From NCBI GenBank assembly GCA_033816765.1, contig CM066292.1:4464001-4528000 (forward strand): DNA of 64,000 nucleotides, written 5' to 3'. Shown here piece after piece: positions 52,605-63,614 of this stretch (position 1 is the stretch's first letter; each line of letters opens with the position of its first letter). This DNA is from Nothopassalora personata. Taxonomy: Eukaryota > Ascomycota > Dothideomycetes > Mycosphaerellales > Mycosphaerellaceae. Under the pieces are notes generated by a model. The model searched no databases, was not told the origin of the DNA, and worked only from the letters and a program-made list of their open reading frames with translations. A program made the translations under genes and the position numbers.

Positions 52605-53628
52605 GATGGTCGTTGGGCGGTGATTGCATATCATTCGACAGTTGTCCGCCAGCCCTCACTCTCTCATTCAATGCGCCAGTTAATCTCCGGCAAAGTCAAC
52701 AATTCTGCGAAGGCAGCTTGGAGGTCGTCGCACTGGTGACATCGCGCTGCTAGAAATCTGTTGTGTAGGTCAGTCCGAATGGCTCCACAAGGAAGAAGCC
52801 ATAATGCTGCGGCTTCAACTCAGACTTCCAATGAATTTTCCTTGTTCAGCTGAGTCCGGTTGTTAGACCTTGCTGTCCGAGACTGGAGAGAGGCGCATCT
52901 GGGCCTTGGTTGCACGGCTTGGCCACATGGAGCCGGATCGTGATGCAGTGTCGACCACGCCGAGCGATAACGGCGTGAAGTGGAATCGGTGGCCCCTTTT
53001 GGCTGTGTTGGTGGTTGATGACGGCTTTGAGGTATGGAATCGTGATGAGGAGGAAGATGAATCGAAGTGCTGCTTATTCGGAAGCAAGAACCACAGACCA
53101 CCCACGAAATCTCGAAGACCCTTCAGGCTTGGGAAGATTAGAATTAATGCTTCTTGCAGCAATCGGGACATGCTGTTCAACCTCCCCCAATCAATAGAAG
53201 GACTGCTTTTGCTCGAATTGAGTGCCGGCGCTTATGTCTCTATCCATCAACAGCATGGCTGATCATCGAAATACCGGAGACGTTCCCGAACGGATATGGT
53301 ACTCGGTCCTTCTGCGATACGAGCCCACAGTGTTCGTGAAAAGAGAGATGTTTGTCAAAAGAGTTCTGCCATCAAGTCGCTCGAGGTGCACCCGGTCCCT
53401 CCAATTGATCTCACCTAGAGCACGAATCTTGCGGTGGCTGGTCAAAGAGCGCGCAAAGACTTCCAGACTGCCGGCACGCTTATGGTACTAGCTAGGCACT
53501 ACGCAGGAGCCACGCGCCTGGTTCCAACTTCCGGGGACGTGAACTAGAATGTGTCGATCGTGGACGCTCTAGTCCTGTGGCGCTGATGTGCGCGCGGCGG
53601 TCCCAGGTCAGCAGCAGTCCCTGAGATA
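52605..53628. other. Intergenic, no gene seen
   Basis: A 130-codon plus frame at 52870-53262 has no recognisable feature. Probably non-coding. Confidence 0.45.
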
Positions 53629-54323
53629 ATGCTACGTAATTTGTCGAGTTTGGCTAACTCCCTCTTGTCTACAGGCTGGCCAGAGAGCCATATCACGGTA
53701 TCGAAAAGGATCGATGGGCTCTGTAACCCTGTCGCAACGCCACCTCCAGGCGATGAGAACGTTCCATCGTTCAACATTGTCGTTCCCAGTACATCAGGAT
53801 TCGGGTTCAGTCATTAGGTGCCAGAGAACGGAAATTCCATTTCCACTACGGCCGAGGCATTTGATGCACTTATGAAGTCACTAGGGTATGCACGATATAT
53901 CGTCCACGGTTCGTGATGGGGATTGGAGATTGGGAAAGGAATCGCCGTCACCCATCCGGAAAGCTGCGTCGCAACGCACACAGCTGATACATAAGTACCC
54001 GCGCTCAATAGGTGACTTGCCTAGCAATACGTGATATCTGGGTCCACTGGCTCATCAGACTGGATCATAACTTGGCCTGTAGGAACAATTTTGCATACTC
54101 GCCACAAGAGGCAATGGATCCATCCGCTCCTCTACTGGTGCCTCAGGTCCCCGGGATGACCCCACCGCTGTCACCAGGGTCGCAACAGCAGCCACAACGT
54201 GACAGGCCCCAGACAGTATCTTTTGCACTTTGCGACTCATCTCCAGGCCTTCTCGCATATGTCGAAGATGCCATACAACCTCCGGCACCACCTCCAGATA
54301 CGCAATCGAATCCTAGTACGTGA
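53629..54323 (+). pseudogene. Epoxide hydrolase relic (alpha/beta hydrolase)
   Basis: Pieces of a fungal epoxide hydrolase in order: TGWPESHITVSKRIDGLC followed by FNIVVPSTSGFGFS (the HGWP oxyanion and PS-x-PGFGFS regions), a TAG at 53815-53817, then TAEAFDALMKSLGYARYIVHG, a TGA at the position where the nucleophile region (G-x-D-W-G) should lie (W-G follows it), then IAVTHPESCVA, and finally RPQTVSFALCDSSPGLLAYVEDAI (about 54210-54290), the late QTxSYALxDSPxGLLAxI block. Some 120-150 residues between are missing. The N-terminal region before GWP is not recognisable. It is inferred inactive. Confidence 0.7.
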
Positions 54324-54899
54324 AGTGCAGCGGCTGTCACATGTGAAAGTGCAGCGTGCCCCTGGCCTGACATCTAAACCATGATCTGTGCTCTTTATGT
54401 GTTCTTGATGAAGGAGGCAGATTGGCGAGGTGGATAAAGAGGAGAGGCGAAGCCCGGTTTCAGTGCTGAGTGAGTACATCTGTGATCGAGTAGCCCCTTT
54501 CATGATAGCACACTGACTGATATTTGACTTGCTCGAAGTGCGTCTGGGACAGCACGGCCAACAGTAATGCACGAAGCGCCACCCCCAAGCAACAAAGCGC
54601 TACTCCCAGCTGCGGCAAAATTGTCACACCAATCGCAAGCGTTCCATGATCGCTTCTCGATGATGGCCGGCGCGCCCGATGGGAATATGGATTGATGATA
54701 AAGACAAGAAAGGCCAGCCAGGAAGGCTGAAGATGAGAAACTGTACAAGTCTTGCTGAGTGAGGCTATTGTAGCATGACAGAGCAAGAGCTTTCTCCGCA
54801 CCAATGCTCTGCAATATAGTATTTTGCCCTCGGTGCCATTTATAATCATCATCCCAGCCACCAGAGAGATACGTGCACTCACTTCTGAAGGTACTCGCC
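54324..54899. other. Intergenic between the relic and COX6
   Basis: Minus-strand frames at 54460-54943 show no domain. Confidence 0.4.
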
Positions 54900-55607
54900 C
54901 TACGAGGCCTCCGGGTACAAGGTTTCCTTGAGGTGGACACCAAGCTCCTCTCGTACAGGCTGCAGCTCCTTTAGGTACTCCTCGTACTGGTTCTTGTTCT
55001 CCACCTTGGCCTTGATGCCTGTGCCATTGATGTCAGCATTCAGATGCCCGGTCATCTTCACGACATTGTCCGTTCTTACCCTCGAATATCCGCACAGCAG
55101 TTGGGTAGTCGTTGACTCTGCGAGCTGCCCTCAATGCAGCGGTGATAACAGACGGCGATGGGACCAAATCGTAGGCGAAAGCGTTGTTGAGGTTGCGCTG
55201 CAGCTCGAAGACATCCTGTACCTGCTCGAACTCCTTCTCGTACCTGCATGCTCCCACGTGGTTAGCCCATCAATATCTCATAGCACCCCGGTACAGCTCG
55301 GGTTCAGATGGTGGTGTGATCGACAGTGTTTGAGGCAGTTTGAGCTCTTTTCGCGTCTCCACTGCCATTGCGCCGCGTCTGAACCTCCGGGATGGGAGTC
55401 GTACCTCGCAGTGAATTCCTCGAAGCTCTCCTCGTGGTGTGGGTCGTGGGGATCGTCGGCGGGCGACGCTGCGAGTCTCCTGCTGGCGGAGGAGAATGGA
55501 GCCGCGGCGGTGGTTGGCTTGAAGACGGGCGACACGAGGAAGCTGCGGACTGGACGGGCGGCGAGCAATCGTGCCCGCGACATGCGAGCCAGCACGGCGG
55601 ACGACAT
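54900..55607 (-). CDS. COX6: Cytochrome c oxidase subunit VI (COX5A type)
   Basis: 161 aa from exons 55607-55405, 55243-55080 and 55018-54900 (introns 55244-55404 and 55019-55079), each in phase. A nuclear-encoded matrix-facing subunit of complex IV. Visible: an Arg/Ser-rich mitochondrial presequence (MSSAVLARMSRARLLAARPVRSF), then HHEESFEEFTARYEKEFEQVQDVFELQRNLN, the helical repeat region SVITAALRAARRVNDYPTAVRIFEG, and the final KVENKNQYEEYLKELQPV. Order and length are as in fungal Cox6. The first in-frame Met 21 codons upstream (ahead of MSSAVL) is rejected because the presequence starts here. Confidence 0.92.
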
Positions 55608-56055
55608 TGAGAGCGGAGATGGGGTGGTGGGTGGTGGGTGGTGTGCGGGTGGTGTTTGGAGACTTTTCAATGCTACTCCTAAAGCTGCCGCAGGACTGAC
55701 GCTGTCGCTGGAAAGCTTGGCGACCTCAAGGAACCATCCGGCCCGAGCTAAAGACGCGATGTTGCTGCTCGGGTGTCAGGAGAGGTCACTGAGAGCACTT
55801 CACTACCAACTGTCTGCTCATTATCACGTACGATAAGCTTATATACAGAGTCTGGGAGAAGACCACCTCGTGCTGTGGCTATCTTCCTTGCACGCGATCT
55901 TCAAACAGCATCATCGCAGAGCTCTTGGAAGCTGCGATGGGATTTGGCCAATCAAAGCGGCTTACCTCACTCTGCGCCATCGTCTCTCCCATCTCGAACA
56001 TCATCTTGATCACCACCAAGCATTGGGCGAGCTCTACCACGCAACTACCGCCAAC
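55608..56055. other. Divergent promoter region COX6 / complex I subunit
   Basis: Head-to-head spacer of 448 bp between two nuclear respiratory-chain genes. No coding signal; the plus frame from 54928 that ends here is a shadow. Confidence 0.45.
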
Positions 56056-56700
56056 ATGGTGATCAACCCAACGTACCTCGCCCAGAGGACCCGCTCCTGT
56101 ACGCGAAGACCTCACGAGTTACGACTGCACCGCATACGCTAACAGAACGAATAGCAAAGAACTGGGCGGAAGCGAAGACGAGAGTGCTGGCGAGCTACAG
56201 AGACTGGATCCGAGCGGTACGTGGGAGAGAAGGGACCAAGTATAGAATGGAACACGGCAAAAGAGGGGGCGCTGCGGTGAGGACAGGACGCTGACAGACA
56301 GCCCACAGGCACCAGAAATCCAGACAATGTACTCGCTCAACATGCCAGTGTCTGCCCTCCGCACAAAGATGAGACAAGAGTTCGAGAGACATAGATATGT
56401 GTCACAGCTGAAGACAACGGACGTGCTGCTTTTCAACAGTCACCAGGAATTTCAGGTATGTCCCACGCATAACAGGACGGGCAGCGCATGAAATGTGAGG
56501 CAGGAATGTTGCTGATACATCGGACAGGAAACACTAAACTTCTGGAAACAACTCACACACGTACTCAAGTACTTCAGAGTAGAGGAGGATCCAAAGGCAG
56601 CATTACCGAAGAACTTTATTCAGGGTTTCATTGAGGTATTTCGAGAAGTTTGAGACTTGCCAAAGGTACACTTGCTGACTTGCGACAGGGACGGAACTAG
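56056..56700 (+). CDS. Complex I LYR-motif subunit (NDUFA6/B14, 14.8-kDa type)
   Basis: 123 aa from five exons: 56056-56098, 56155-56216, 56309-56455, 56528-56635 and a 12-nt last exon 56689-56700 encoding Gly-Arg-Asn-stop. Accessory subunit at the matrix arm of NADH:ubiquinone oxidoreductase. Visible: the LYR-type start RVLASYRDWIRA, YSLNMPVSALRTKMRQEFERHRYV, and FWKQLTHVLKYFRVEEDPKAALPKNFIQGFIEG. The length matches the family. The tiny last exon is unusual but every junction is canonical. Divergent from COX6. Confidence 0.88.
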
Positions 56701-57060
56701 AGCTTCGTACAGCCCCAGCGCGAAAGCATATTGTACATATCATACCCTCAGAAGCTATCAGAACGAACTTTATTGTGCGCCAACGCCTCGACTCCACGCT
56801 TCTAGCCCACTGATCCAATTCCACGATTCATCTCTTGGTCCTCTGCGCTGAGCAGAGGTGCTCGCGCGCTGGCTTTACGCCGGCCGCGCCGTGACTAGCA
56901 CTTGTGTGAAAGAGATTCGCGATCTTGACTTCCACGGTCGTCTGCAAGCACATTCCCAGCGTGAATAGCAGCGAATTTTCCCGTATCCTTCATGGTCATG
57001 CGCTTCTTCGTCTCTACTTCCTATTATCGTTTGGCTCGTGTGCCCCATGACACCCGTTGC
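56701..57060. other. Intergenic between convergent genes
   Basis: No gene seen in these 360 bp. Confidence 0.4.
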
Positions 57061-57629
57061 TCACCTCGAACCAATCCTGTCAGGGTGCTCCTCGTTGAAC
57101 TGGTCCCGTGACGCAATGAATTTCTCCTCCAAGGCATCACACAGATCCGCAAGGTTCTCAAGTGCCCTGCGCAAAACAGTGTGCACGTGGACTCCATCTA
57201 CAGATCTCGTTAGCAACGCCACTGGGCTTGACATTTCTGCCGGCACTTACCCCAGGTCTGTATTCGGATGTTCATGAAAGGTTCTGAAGGATGTGGAATA
57301 GAGTAGCCACAGAATTCAACGTCCGGACTGTGATCACTCGTTAGCAGCCAATAGCGAGAGGTTGAACAGCGGCGCTTCCTTACTCCTTTGTGAGCATGTA
57401 TCGTAGCGCATTGCCTAGGGTGTGATCCTCGTTCTCGAATGAAAACGACGCTGCTGTATCTGAGGCACCAGGTAGCTTTTGACCTTTTAGTAGCTATTCC
57501 ATTTAAACTGCACATGCCGACTGCGCATACCACTTTCAGGCGGATCTTCTCCTCGAAGGCGGTGCCTTGACTGGCACTATTCGCTTCCGCACCGGGTGTA
57601 GCATCGGTCATGTCCTGGTCATTCGACAT
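57061..57629 (-). CDS. RPC19: RNA polymerase I and III subunit AC19
   Basis: 134 aa from exons 57629-57531, 57475-57384, 57327-57251 and 57197-57061, all in phase. AC19 pairs with AC40 as the alpha-like assembly dimer of Pol I and III. Visible: an acidic start, FSFENEDHTLGNALRYML (the signature L/HTLGNxLRxxL), DPDVEFCGYSIPHPSEPFMNIRIQT, and a C-terminal helix LENLADLCDALEEKF. It is divergent from HIS3 with 293 bp between. Confidence 0.92.
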
Positions 57630-57922
57630 ATCTGTGGACCTATCAGCTCTTGGCGCAAGAACGCGATGAAGATGCGAAGAACTTGATATCGTCAAAGCTC
57701 ATCACAGGATTTCCGCACCTGCCTCTCGGCTAGAGATTTAAGGTTTAGCAGCATCTGCAGCAAAGTGCAGGGGTCCCGGAACGCTCGCAGGAGCGACGTC
57801 AGTGGAAACTTTTGTCTCCATCCATTGCAATATCATACAAGATTACGAAAGCTACAGGAAGTGTGAAAAGCTCGCAATATCCAAACACATCGTGAAGGAC
57901 ACGAAGCAATCACACCGCAGAT

Positions 57923-58600
57923 ATGTCCGCCGAAAAGCGAATCCGCAGCGCTCAGATCGCTCGCGACACGAACGAGACCAAGATCCAGCTCTCCCTCAAC
58001 CTTGACGGTGGCTTCCTGGAAGAGCTCCAGAGCGATGCCAAGACGAATGGCGAAGGACACGCATCACAAGCATCAAAAAGCCAGACAATAGCAGTAGATA
58101 CCGGCATTGGCTTCCTCGACCACATGCTTCACGCACTTGCAAAGCACGGAGGCTGGTCACTTCGACTGCGAACACGTGGGGACCTCCACATTGACGATCA
58201 TCACACAGCAGAAGACACCTGCATTGCTCTCGGTCAAGCTTTCAAGCAGGCACTGGGCACGATTACTGGCCTGGCGAGATTTGGGTACGCATATGTACCT
58301 CTGGATGAGGCCTTGAGCAGAGCAGTGGTGGATTTGAGCAACAGACCATACTCAGTGATCGACCTTGGAACAAAGAGAGAGAAGATTGGAGACTTGAGCT
58401 GTGAAATGTTGCCACATTGTCTGGAAAGCTTCGCGTTGCACGCTGGTATCACAATGCACATTGATTGTCTGAGAGGAGCAAACGACCATCACCGTGCCGA
58501 GAGTGCTTTTAAGGCATTGGCCGTGGCATTGAGGATGGCGATCTCCCCGGTGGCAGGCAGGGAAGGCGAGGTGCCAAGCACAAAGGGTGTACTATACTAG
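57923..58600 (+). CDS. HIS3: Imidazoleglycerol-phosphate dehydratase
   Basis: 225 aa, intronless. Sixth step of histidine biosynthesis: removes water from imidazole glycerol phosphate. Visible: [19 protein letters not shown] and the metal-binding [13 protein letters not shown] (His/His/Glu), then [37 protein letters not shown] and [18 protein letters not shown] with the second HHxxE site. The enzyme is normally cytosolic and 210-230 aa, so this copy is complete. The ATG at 57923 is the first in frame. A CRE-like GACGTCA lies in the shared promoter with RPC19. Confidence 0.96.
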   Translation: MSAEKRIRSAQIARDTNETKIQLSLNLDGGFLEELQSDAKTNGEGHASQASKSQTIAVDTGIGFLDHMLHALAKHGGWSLRLRTRGDLHIDDHHTAEDTCIALGQAFKQALGTITGLARFGYAYVPLDEALSRAVVDLSNRPYSVIDLGTKREKIGDLSCEMLPHCLESFALHAGITMHIDCLRGANDHHRAESAFKALAVALRMAISPVAGREGEVPSTKGVLY

Positions 58601-59575
58601 ACCATGGGCTGAAAGCGGCAGACATGTACTGCTGGCCGCGTACTGGGCTCCGACTATTTAAGGAAAGGGGCTTTCGAGCCTGTGCACGTTCAGAAACAAT
58701 GTCACCGTCCACGGTCCTTGGAATTGCCTCACAAGCAGACGAGCAGTGTTCCCCGTTCCTCTCGAAACTTCACTTATCACCGAGCTTCCTCCTGGAAAGG
58801 TCCTTCGCTGCACCGTGCACGTTCTTAGGACGTAATCTCATTGTCAAGACTGCTCGGAGAAGAGACACGGCAGCTAAAAGTGGCCTGACAGAGCAGTTCA
58901 GCAGGGAGTAAAGAAGTTAAGGCGACAGCGAGGAGCCAGAAAGTGGTCGCGGAGCTTAAGAGCACGAGCATGTGAGTGCTGACGTAACGCCACCGTTATT
59001 GAAATCTTCCCACACAGATGAGCAGCAACAATCTAGCCAATCACTTCCGACCGTGCGATCCGTACAGGTCTTCGATCCAGAATGAGCAACTAGATTGGTT
59101 CATCTGTTTTGCACTTTCTACACAATTTTTGCCCAGAGGTAACGAGTTCGATCCACGAGCTTTGCACCAGCAACAAATTCAACATCTCATCTTGTTTGCC
59201 TTTGTGTACATTCCACGAGTTGCAATCATACCTGCTTCAAACATTTCTTACTGCTAGCAACCAGCTGAACCCATCACGGGCTAGCCCTGTTACGAGCTGG
59301 ATTCATCTGACGGAGCTTGTCCTCGCACATGTCATGACAACGGTTGGGCGTGGTTCTTTCCAAGCATATATTGTCATCCACGCGAACCATTGGAGAACAT
59401 CAGAGACGCCGTTATTGTCCTGAGCTCACTAGAGGGTCACATCTCATTCAAGCTGTTGTATAAGATGCTGTAGCTACCATTTTTTTTCAAGTAACATCGC
59501 ATCTCTTGAACCTATCACATCAAATACTACGTACATTGCAACATACGAAACCGCACCGCACCGTACCGACCCACT
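58601..59575. other. Intergenic, no gene seen
   Basis: About 1 kb. The plus frames at 58624 and 59018 show no domain. Nothing recognisable. Confidence 0.5.
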
Positions 59576-60066
59576 ATGGACTCCCGCGCCACCGCCATTT
59601 GTGCTGCGGTCAAGTACCAAATAGAAGCAGAGGCTCCCACCAGCAAGCGGGGAGATCTCTACAATGCCGTCGCCAATACTCTGCAGGAGTATCATAGCAT
59701 CACCATAGGACATAATGCGCTGCAAAAACTGTACGAAAGCAACAGGCAGCAACAGGGCGGCCTCGATGCCAAGAAACATATCCAGAAAGTAAATCTACCT
59801 CACTCCCAGAATGTGATAGCACGCAGAGTGCTGACACGTGCGTCTTAGGCCATGAGAAGAGACAAGCGCGTGAAGAAGGCCGCGCAGCGGGATGGGTCTG
59901 TCTGGACCAATCGCAGGCAGTGGCAAAGATGCATGAGCCAATGGAGGAGGCCGTGGCGTCTCATTCGGATGGCTTCACGTGGGATATGGGAGCGAGTCTG
60001 GACGCTGCCCGTGATGAACAGGCTGTGGGCTTCACCGACACGGGGGTGCTAGACTCTTCACTTTAA
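59576..60066 (+). CDS. Hypothetical short protein, two exons, splice uncertain
   Basis: Exon 1 (59576 to about 59788, 71 aa) is well formed: helical, with KYQIEAEAPTSKRGDLYNAVANTLQEY and KLYESNRQQQGG, then a GTAAAT donor. Two ways to continue: acceptor at 59848 in phase gives a Trp/Arg-rich end stopping at 60052, or acceptor at 59826 gives a more protein-like acidic end (HEPMEEAVASHSDGFTWDMGASL) stopping at 60066, but needs a 38-nt intron. No family recognised. I favour the second by composition only. Confidence 0.4.
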
Positions 60067-60165
60067 CTTCACTTGATACTAACACATGCCAGCCTCAGCA
60101 GCATACTACCACCACGACCACGTCCAGCCGAGCACAACGACCAGGATTCGAAGCAGTAGCGCCTT

Positions 60166-62895
60166 TTACAAGAACTCGGGAATCAGCGCCAGGTTCACAA
60201 TAGCAGCCAACCCAAAGTTCGCCGCATCATTCGTACTAATCCAAGCAGCCTCATCAACCGGCGCAAGCACCTCACTCCCATTCAATCTCTCCGTCGTCCA
60301 CGGGACGTTCGTCTCGTTGAAGCCGTCAGCTCTGAACTCCCGTACGGCCCGCTCTGCCAGAGAAGCGTTGCCAGTGCGCGAGTATGCATACGCCAGCAAT
60401 CTGGAATGGCCTTGACGCAAGCTCACGCTCCAGGATTTGCCGTAGCGGGCAATTTGCTCAGCTGCCGGGGCACTGTAGTAGTAGCAGTAATCGAGCCAAG
60501 TACGTTCGAAGCCAGCGGGTAGGTCGTTACCATAGTGTTCGGTGAATTCAGCAATCACCTCCATGAGACCAAAGACACCTGAGAGGTGAGAGACGGAGAC
60601 GATACCGGTGTTGTTTGGGTCTGTTGGTGGAGGGCTGAGGGTCCCATTTGCCGGATCATACAGGGCTGAGCCCGTGATAAAGCCGTTCTTCAGATGTGCA
60701 ATGCCGATGATGGTGTTCGTGAGCTTCGTCTTTGCTTCTTCCCAGCGTGAACCGCGGCGCTCCCATTCGAGCAGCCAGGATGCTGCGAGGGCGCTCCAAT
60801 CTGTTCCGAGACCGATTGTCACGTCTTTCCCTGGTGATGGAGTCCAGCCGTCTTCACGGACTTTGCGGTTCGGGTCGAGGACCGCATACGTCAAGTCTGT
60901 GTCGAGAGTTTCCTCAACGAGCTCGCCAACACGTTCATCGCCACCAGAGATGAAGTAGAAGATCTTTCGATATTGAGCTGTCGAGATGCGAGCCTGCTTG
61001 GCGCTGTCACCCCAATGTTGGACTCCGTGGCGGGTACCGAGACCCTTCCAGGTGCCGATGTGATAGACGTCTACCTCGGAGTTGTGGCGAGCCTCATGCT
61101 CGGAGAAGCGATAAACATCTTCGCGGCCTGTGCGGAGGAAGTAGTTCCAGAAGTACAGATCAGGGGAGAGCTCAGAGTTGTCCCAAGCGTAGCCACCGAT
61201 GTCGTATCTCCACTGGTGGCGATTAGAGTCGTAGGTATGCATGAAGTCGCCAAAGTCAAGGAAGCCGTACCATCTGCGCTGTTCGACTTGATCTTGGTAG
61301 AACTTGGCCAGGAAGTCAAGATGGCTCTCTATGAGGGTGTCGGCTTTGCTGGCATTGCTACTCGGCGGCGCCCAGTAGTTACCCAGTGCTTTGGTGGAAG
61401 CGATGTAAGCAGGGTCGCCATACAGAACAGGTGGGTTATTGGTGTGTTCAGTCAGTGTAGAAAGTCGCTCGTGTGTTGGCGTTTCGTCGAAAGCATAGAT
61501 GTAAAGCTCGTTAGTCCTGGCAATCCCGTACGGAGTATCGAAACCAGGCTCCCAGTCTTCGTAGGTGATCTCGAGTGCGTCGAGCTGCTTTTCATAGTCA
61601 TCCAGGCCTAGACCATCATGATACGGGCGCAGGTCTTGTGGCTCTGCAGCAGGGCTGTATATCCAGACTGTGATCTCACCAGTATCGGTGGCCGCGTTTC
61701 TGATGTCAAGACCAGTTGGGTAATGCTTCCAGAAGTCACGTAGACCGACAGCCAGACCTCCTTGAGTAGCACCACCTAGGTAAGCGAGACCATCTGCTCT
61801 TGTGTTGCCCGGGATCTTCACCCAGCTTTGCCCAGCCTTGGTCCTCTTCTTGAGGTTGAATCCATCAGAAGACAGCTGTGTCAAGCTGTAGTCTGACCAT
61901 GTTGGGACCCAGTGCAACCTGCTTGATACTCGCGTATCCCATGTGTCCTCGCTAGGCGTTGCTTCTCCTTTAAATTGAGCAGCTCGTACGGCTTGGCCAG
62001 GATCGCGGCGCAGACCTGTGACACCCTGAACAGCTTCGCTGAGCAGACCACCATTCACGCCGGCTATCCTCACATGGCGATTGTAGAATTCCTCTTCTGC
62101 AAGCGGGACTTCAAAACGCACTCCGATGCCACCAATGAAGTCTGTAGTGGAGTTGCCGTCGTAGACGAGAGTGTGAATTGTTCTGATGGCATCTGAGTTG
62201 GCGTACAGGTAGAACCGAAGGATGAATGGAAGCCAGTCGATGTGGTCTCCAGCGGTGTGGTGCGTACCGCGCACAGTCACCAAAGCCCTTGCAGAGTTGT
62301 CCTTGCTGACGGTCACATTGTCAATGGCACTCTCAAAGTCGAAGTACCGGATCGAGGTGTTGCCTCTATCCGCAATGTCGTTGTCGACGCTTGATTGCGA
62401 GTGAAGCACTAGCTTGCCGTTCTGGCCTACGGTTTTGCCGGCAGCGGTGCGCAGCTCGCGTAGCACGACGTTACCTGACTTTGGGAAGGATGCTGTGACT
62501 TTGCCAGTGTCGACTGTGATCTCCTCGCCCGATTCGTCCACACGCAGTCCAGTCGAGATCGATGTGGCCGTTCCCGTGGACGCTGTAACCGTGTACTCTT
62601 CGAGAACTTGGTCAGCTTCAGGAATGGCATGTGCGGTCCATTTGTACGATCCATCTGCCCAACAGGCTGTGCCCCACGACTGGATGCTGCTACCGTTGCC
62701 CAGCGCGAAAGTGGTGCTGTTGGGGTAGAACTGCCCTTTGCTCCATGGAAGACCAAAGGTGGTGCCTGAGCTGTAGGTTGGTCTTTGACCTATCCAGTGG
62801 AGGTTCACACTCTGGGAGCTGCTGTTTGCAAAGGGAGCAGCCAATACTGCGCCAACGGCAGCAGAGGCCGCGAGAAGGGAAGACGTTGTGCGCAT
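60166..62895 (-). CDS. Secreted exo-rhamnogalacturonan lyase (PL26-like)
   Basis: 909 aa from ATG 62895, intronless; the frame is open to 62916 but the signal peptide starts at MRTTSSLLAASAAVGAVLAAP. I match it to the PcRGLX/YetA family (PL26), which cleaves the rhamnogalacturonan-I backbone of pectin from the end of the chain. Visible: GLPWSKGQFYPNSTTF, WADGSYKWTAHAI, RRWYGFLDFGDFMHTYD, RYDIGGYAWDNSELSPDLYFWNYFLRTGREDV, YHIGTWKGLGTRHGVQHWGDSAKQ, and a late helical region (ALAASWLLEWERRG). Many N-glycosylation sites fit secretion. Length agrees with the fungal enzyme (about 900 aa). The family assignment is from motif memory and could be checked by search. Confidence 0.8.
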   Translation of the reverse strand: MRTTSSLLAASAAVGAVLAAPFANSSSQSVNLHWIGQRPTYSSGTTFGLPWSKGQFYPNSTTFALGNGSSIQSWGTACWADGSYKWTAHAIPEADQVLEEYTVTASTGTATSISTGLRVDESGEEITVDTGKVTASFPKSGNVVLRELRTAAGKTVGQNGKLVLHSQSSVDNDIADRGNTSIRYFDFESAIDNVTVSKDNSARALVTVRGTHHTAGDHIDWLPFILRFYLYANSDAIRTIHTLVYDGNSTTDFIGGIGVRFEVPLAEEEFYNRHVRIAGVNGGLLSEAVQGVTGLRRDPGQAVRAAQFKGEATPSEDTWDTRVSSRLHWVPTWSDYSLTQLSSDGFNLKKRTKAGQSWVKIPGNTRADGLAYLGGATQGGLAVGLRDFWKHYPTGLDIRNAATDTGEITVWIYSPAAEPQDLRPYHDGLGLDDYEKQLDALEITYEDWEPGFDTPYGIARTNELYIYAFDETPTHERLSTLTEHTNNPPVLYGDPAYIASTKALGNYWAPPSSNASKADTLIESHLDFLAKFYQDQVEQRRWYGFLDFGDFMHTYDSNRHQWRYDIGGYAWDNSELSPDLYFWNYFLRTGREDVYRFSEHEARHNSEVDVYHIGTWKGLGTRHGVQHWGDSAKQARISTAQYRKIFYFISGGDERVGELVEETLDTDLTYAVLDPNRKVREDGWTPSPGKDVTIGLGTDWSALAASWLLEWERRGSRWEEAKTKLTNTIIGIAHLKNGFITGSALYDPANGTLSPPPTDPNNTGIVSVSHLSGVFGLMEVIAEFTEHYGNDLPAGFERTWLDYCYYYSAPAAEQIARYGKSWSVSLRQGHSRLLAYAYSRTGNASLAERAVREFRADGFNETNVPWTTERLNGSEVLAPVDEAAWISTNDAANFGLAAIVNLALIPEFL

Positions 62896-63614
62896 CTTTC
62901 TGTCACTCACGACCACGTCCGATCAAAACCACGACAATAACATCAACTTTATGTACGTGCCTACGGCCTACTGACCATACCGCATTCATGATATTCCTCC
63001 GCAAACCTTGACTGCAGATCATATTGGCCATGTCGCTAGATATGCACGGTATCGGAAGCCAAGAAGTGTCACCATTGACTTCTGCGAGTCGTGACAGTCC
63101 CTGGCAGCACGAATCCACATCATGACTGACATGATCGTTTCGTGATATCTCTCTGCGCTGCGTATGTACAGTACAGTACGTACTATGGACCCTTGTTATC
63201 TCTGCTGCAGCATTCCTCTCGTAGCTTACCCTCCGGAGGAACGATAGAGCGAAAGATTGATGCCAAGGTCAGTTCGGCGTAATGCCTGCGAGAGGGCAGC
63301 ATCAGGATGAGGCAGCGGCGGCGAAATCAGGATCCGGGCCCTGCACATCAGTGCGTGATATGCGAGATGGGCACATGGGCTACGATCACGAACTGACAAG
63401 GGAGAGGTGGTGAAAAGGAGAATGGCGGAAGGCGCCACAGAAGAGGAGTAGTGCGTCACCCACGCGTCCTGTTCGCGTTTTTGACCGCCGAATGCCAATC
63501 CCGTAAACAAACGGCTTCGTGTGCCACCAACATTGCTACTCGACAGCACTTTGTCGCGTTGCGCTGGGCAGGGAGCTTGGCGTTGTTGAACGTTGGCAGT
63601 CGATTGTCACTAAG
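62896..63614. other. Divergent promoter region, no gene seen
   Basis: Between the lyase start (minus) and the 63615 gene (plus). Short frames lack domains. Confidence 0.45.

Noticed and set aside
52870..53262. 130-aa plus-strand ORF
   Set aside because: No domain or membrane pattern, biased composition, and no support from flanking signals.
46633..54323. Secondary-metabolite gene cluster around the SDR and epoxide hydrolase relic
   Set aside because: No polyketide synthase, peptide synthetase, terpene synthase or pathway regulator is visible in the window.
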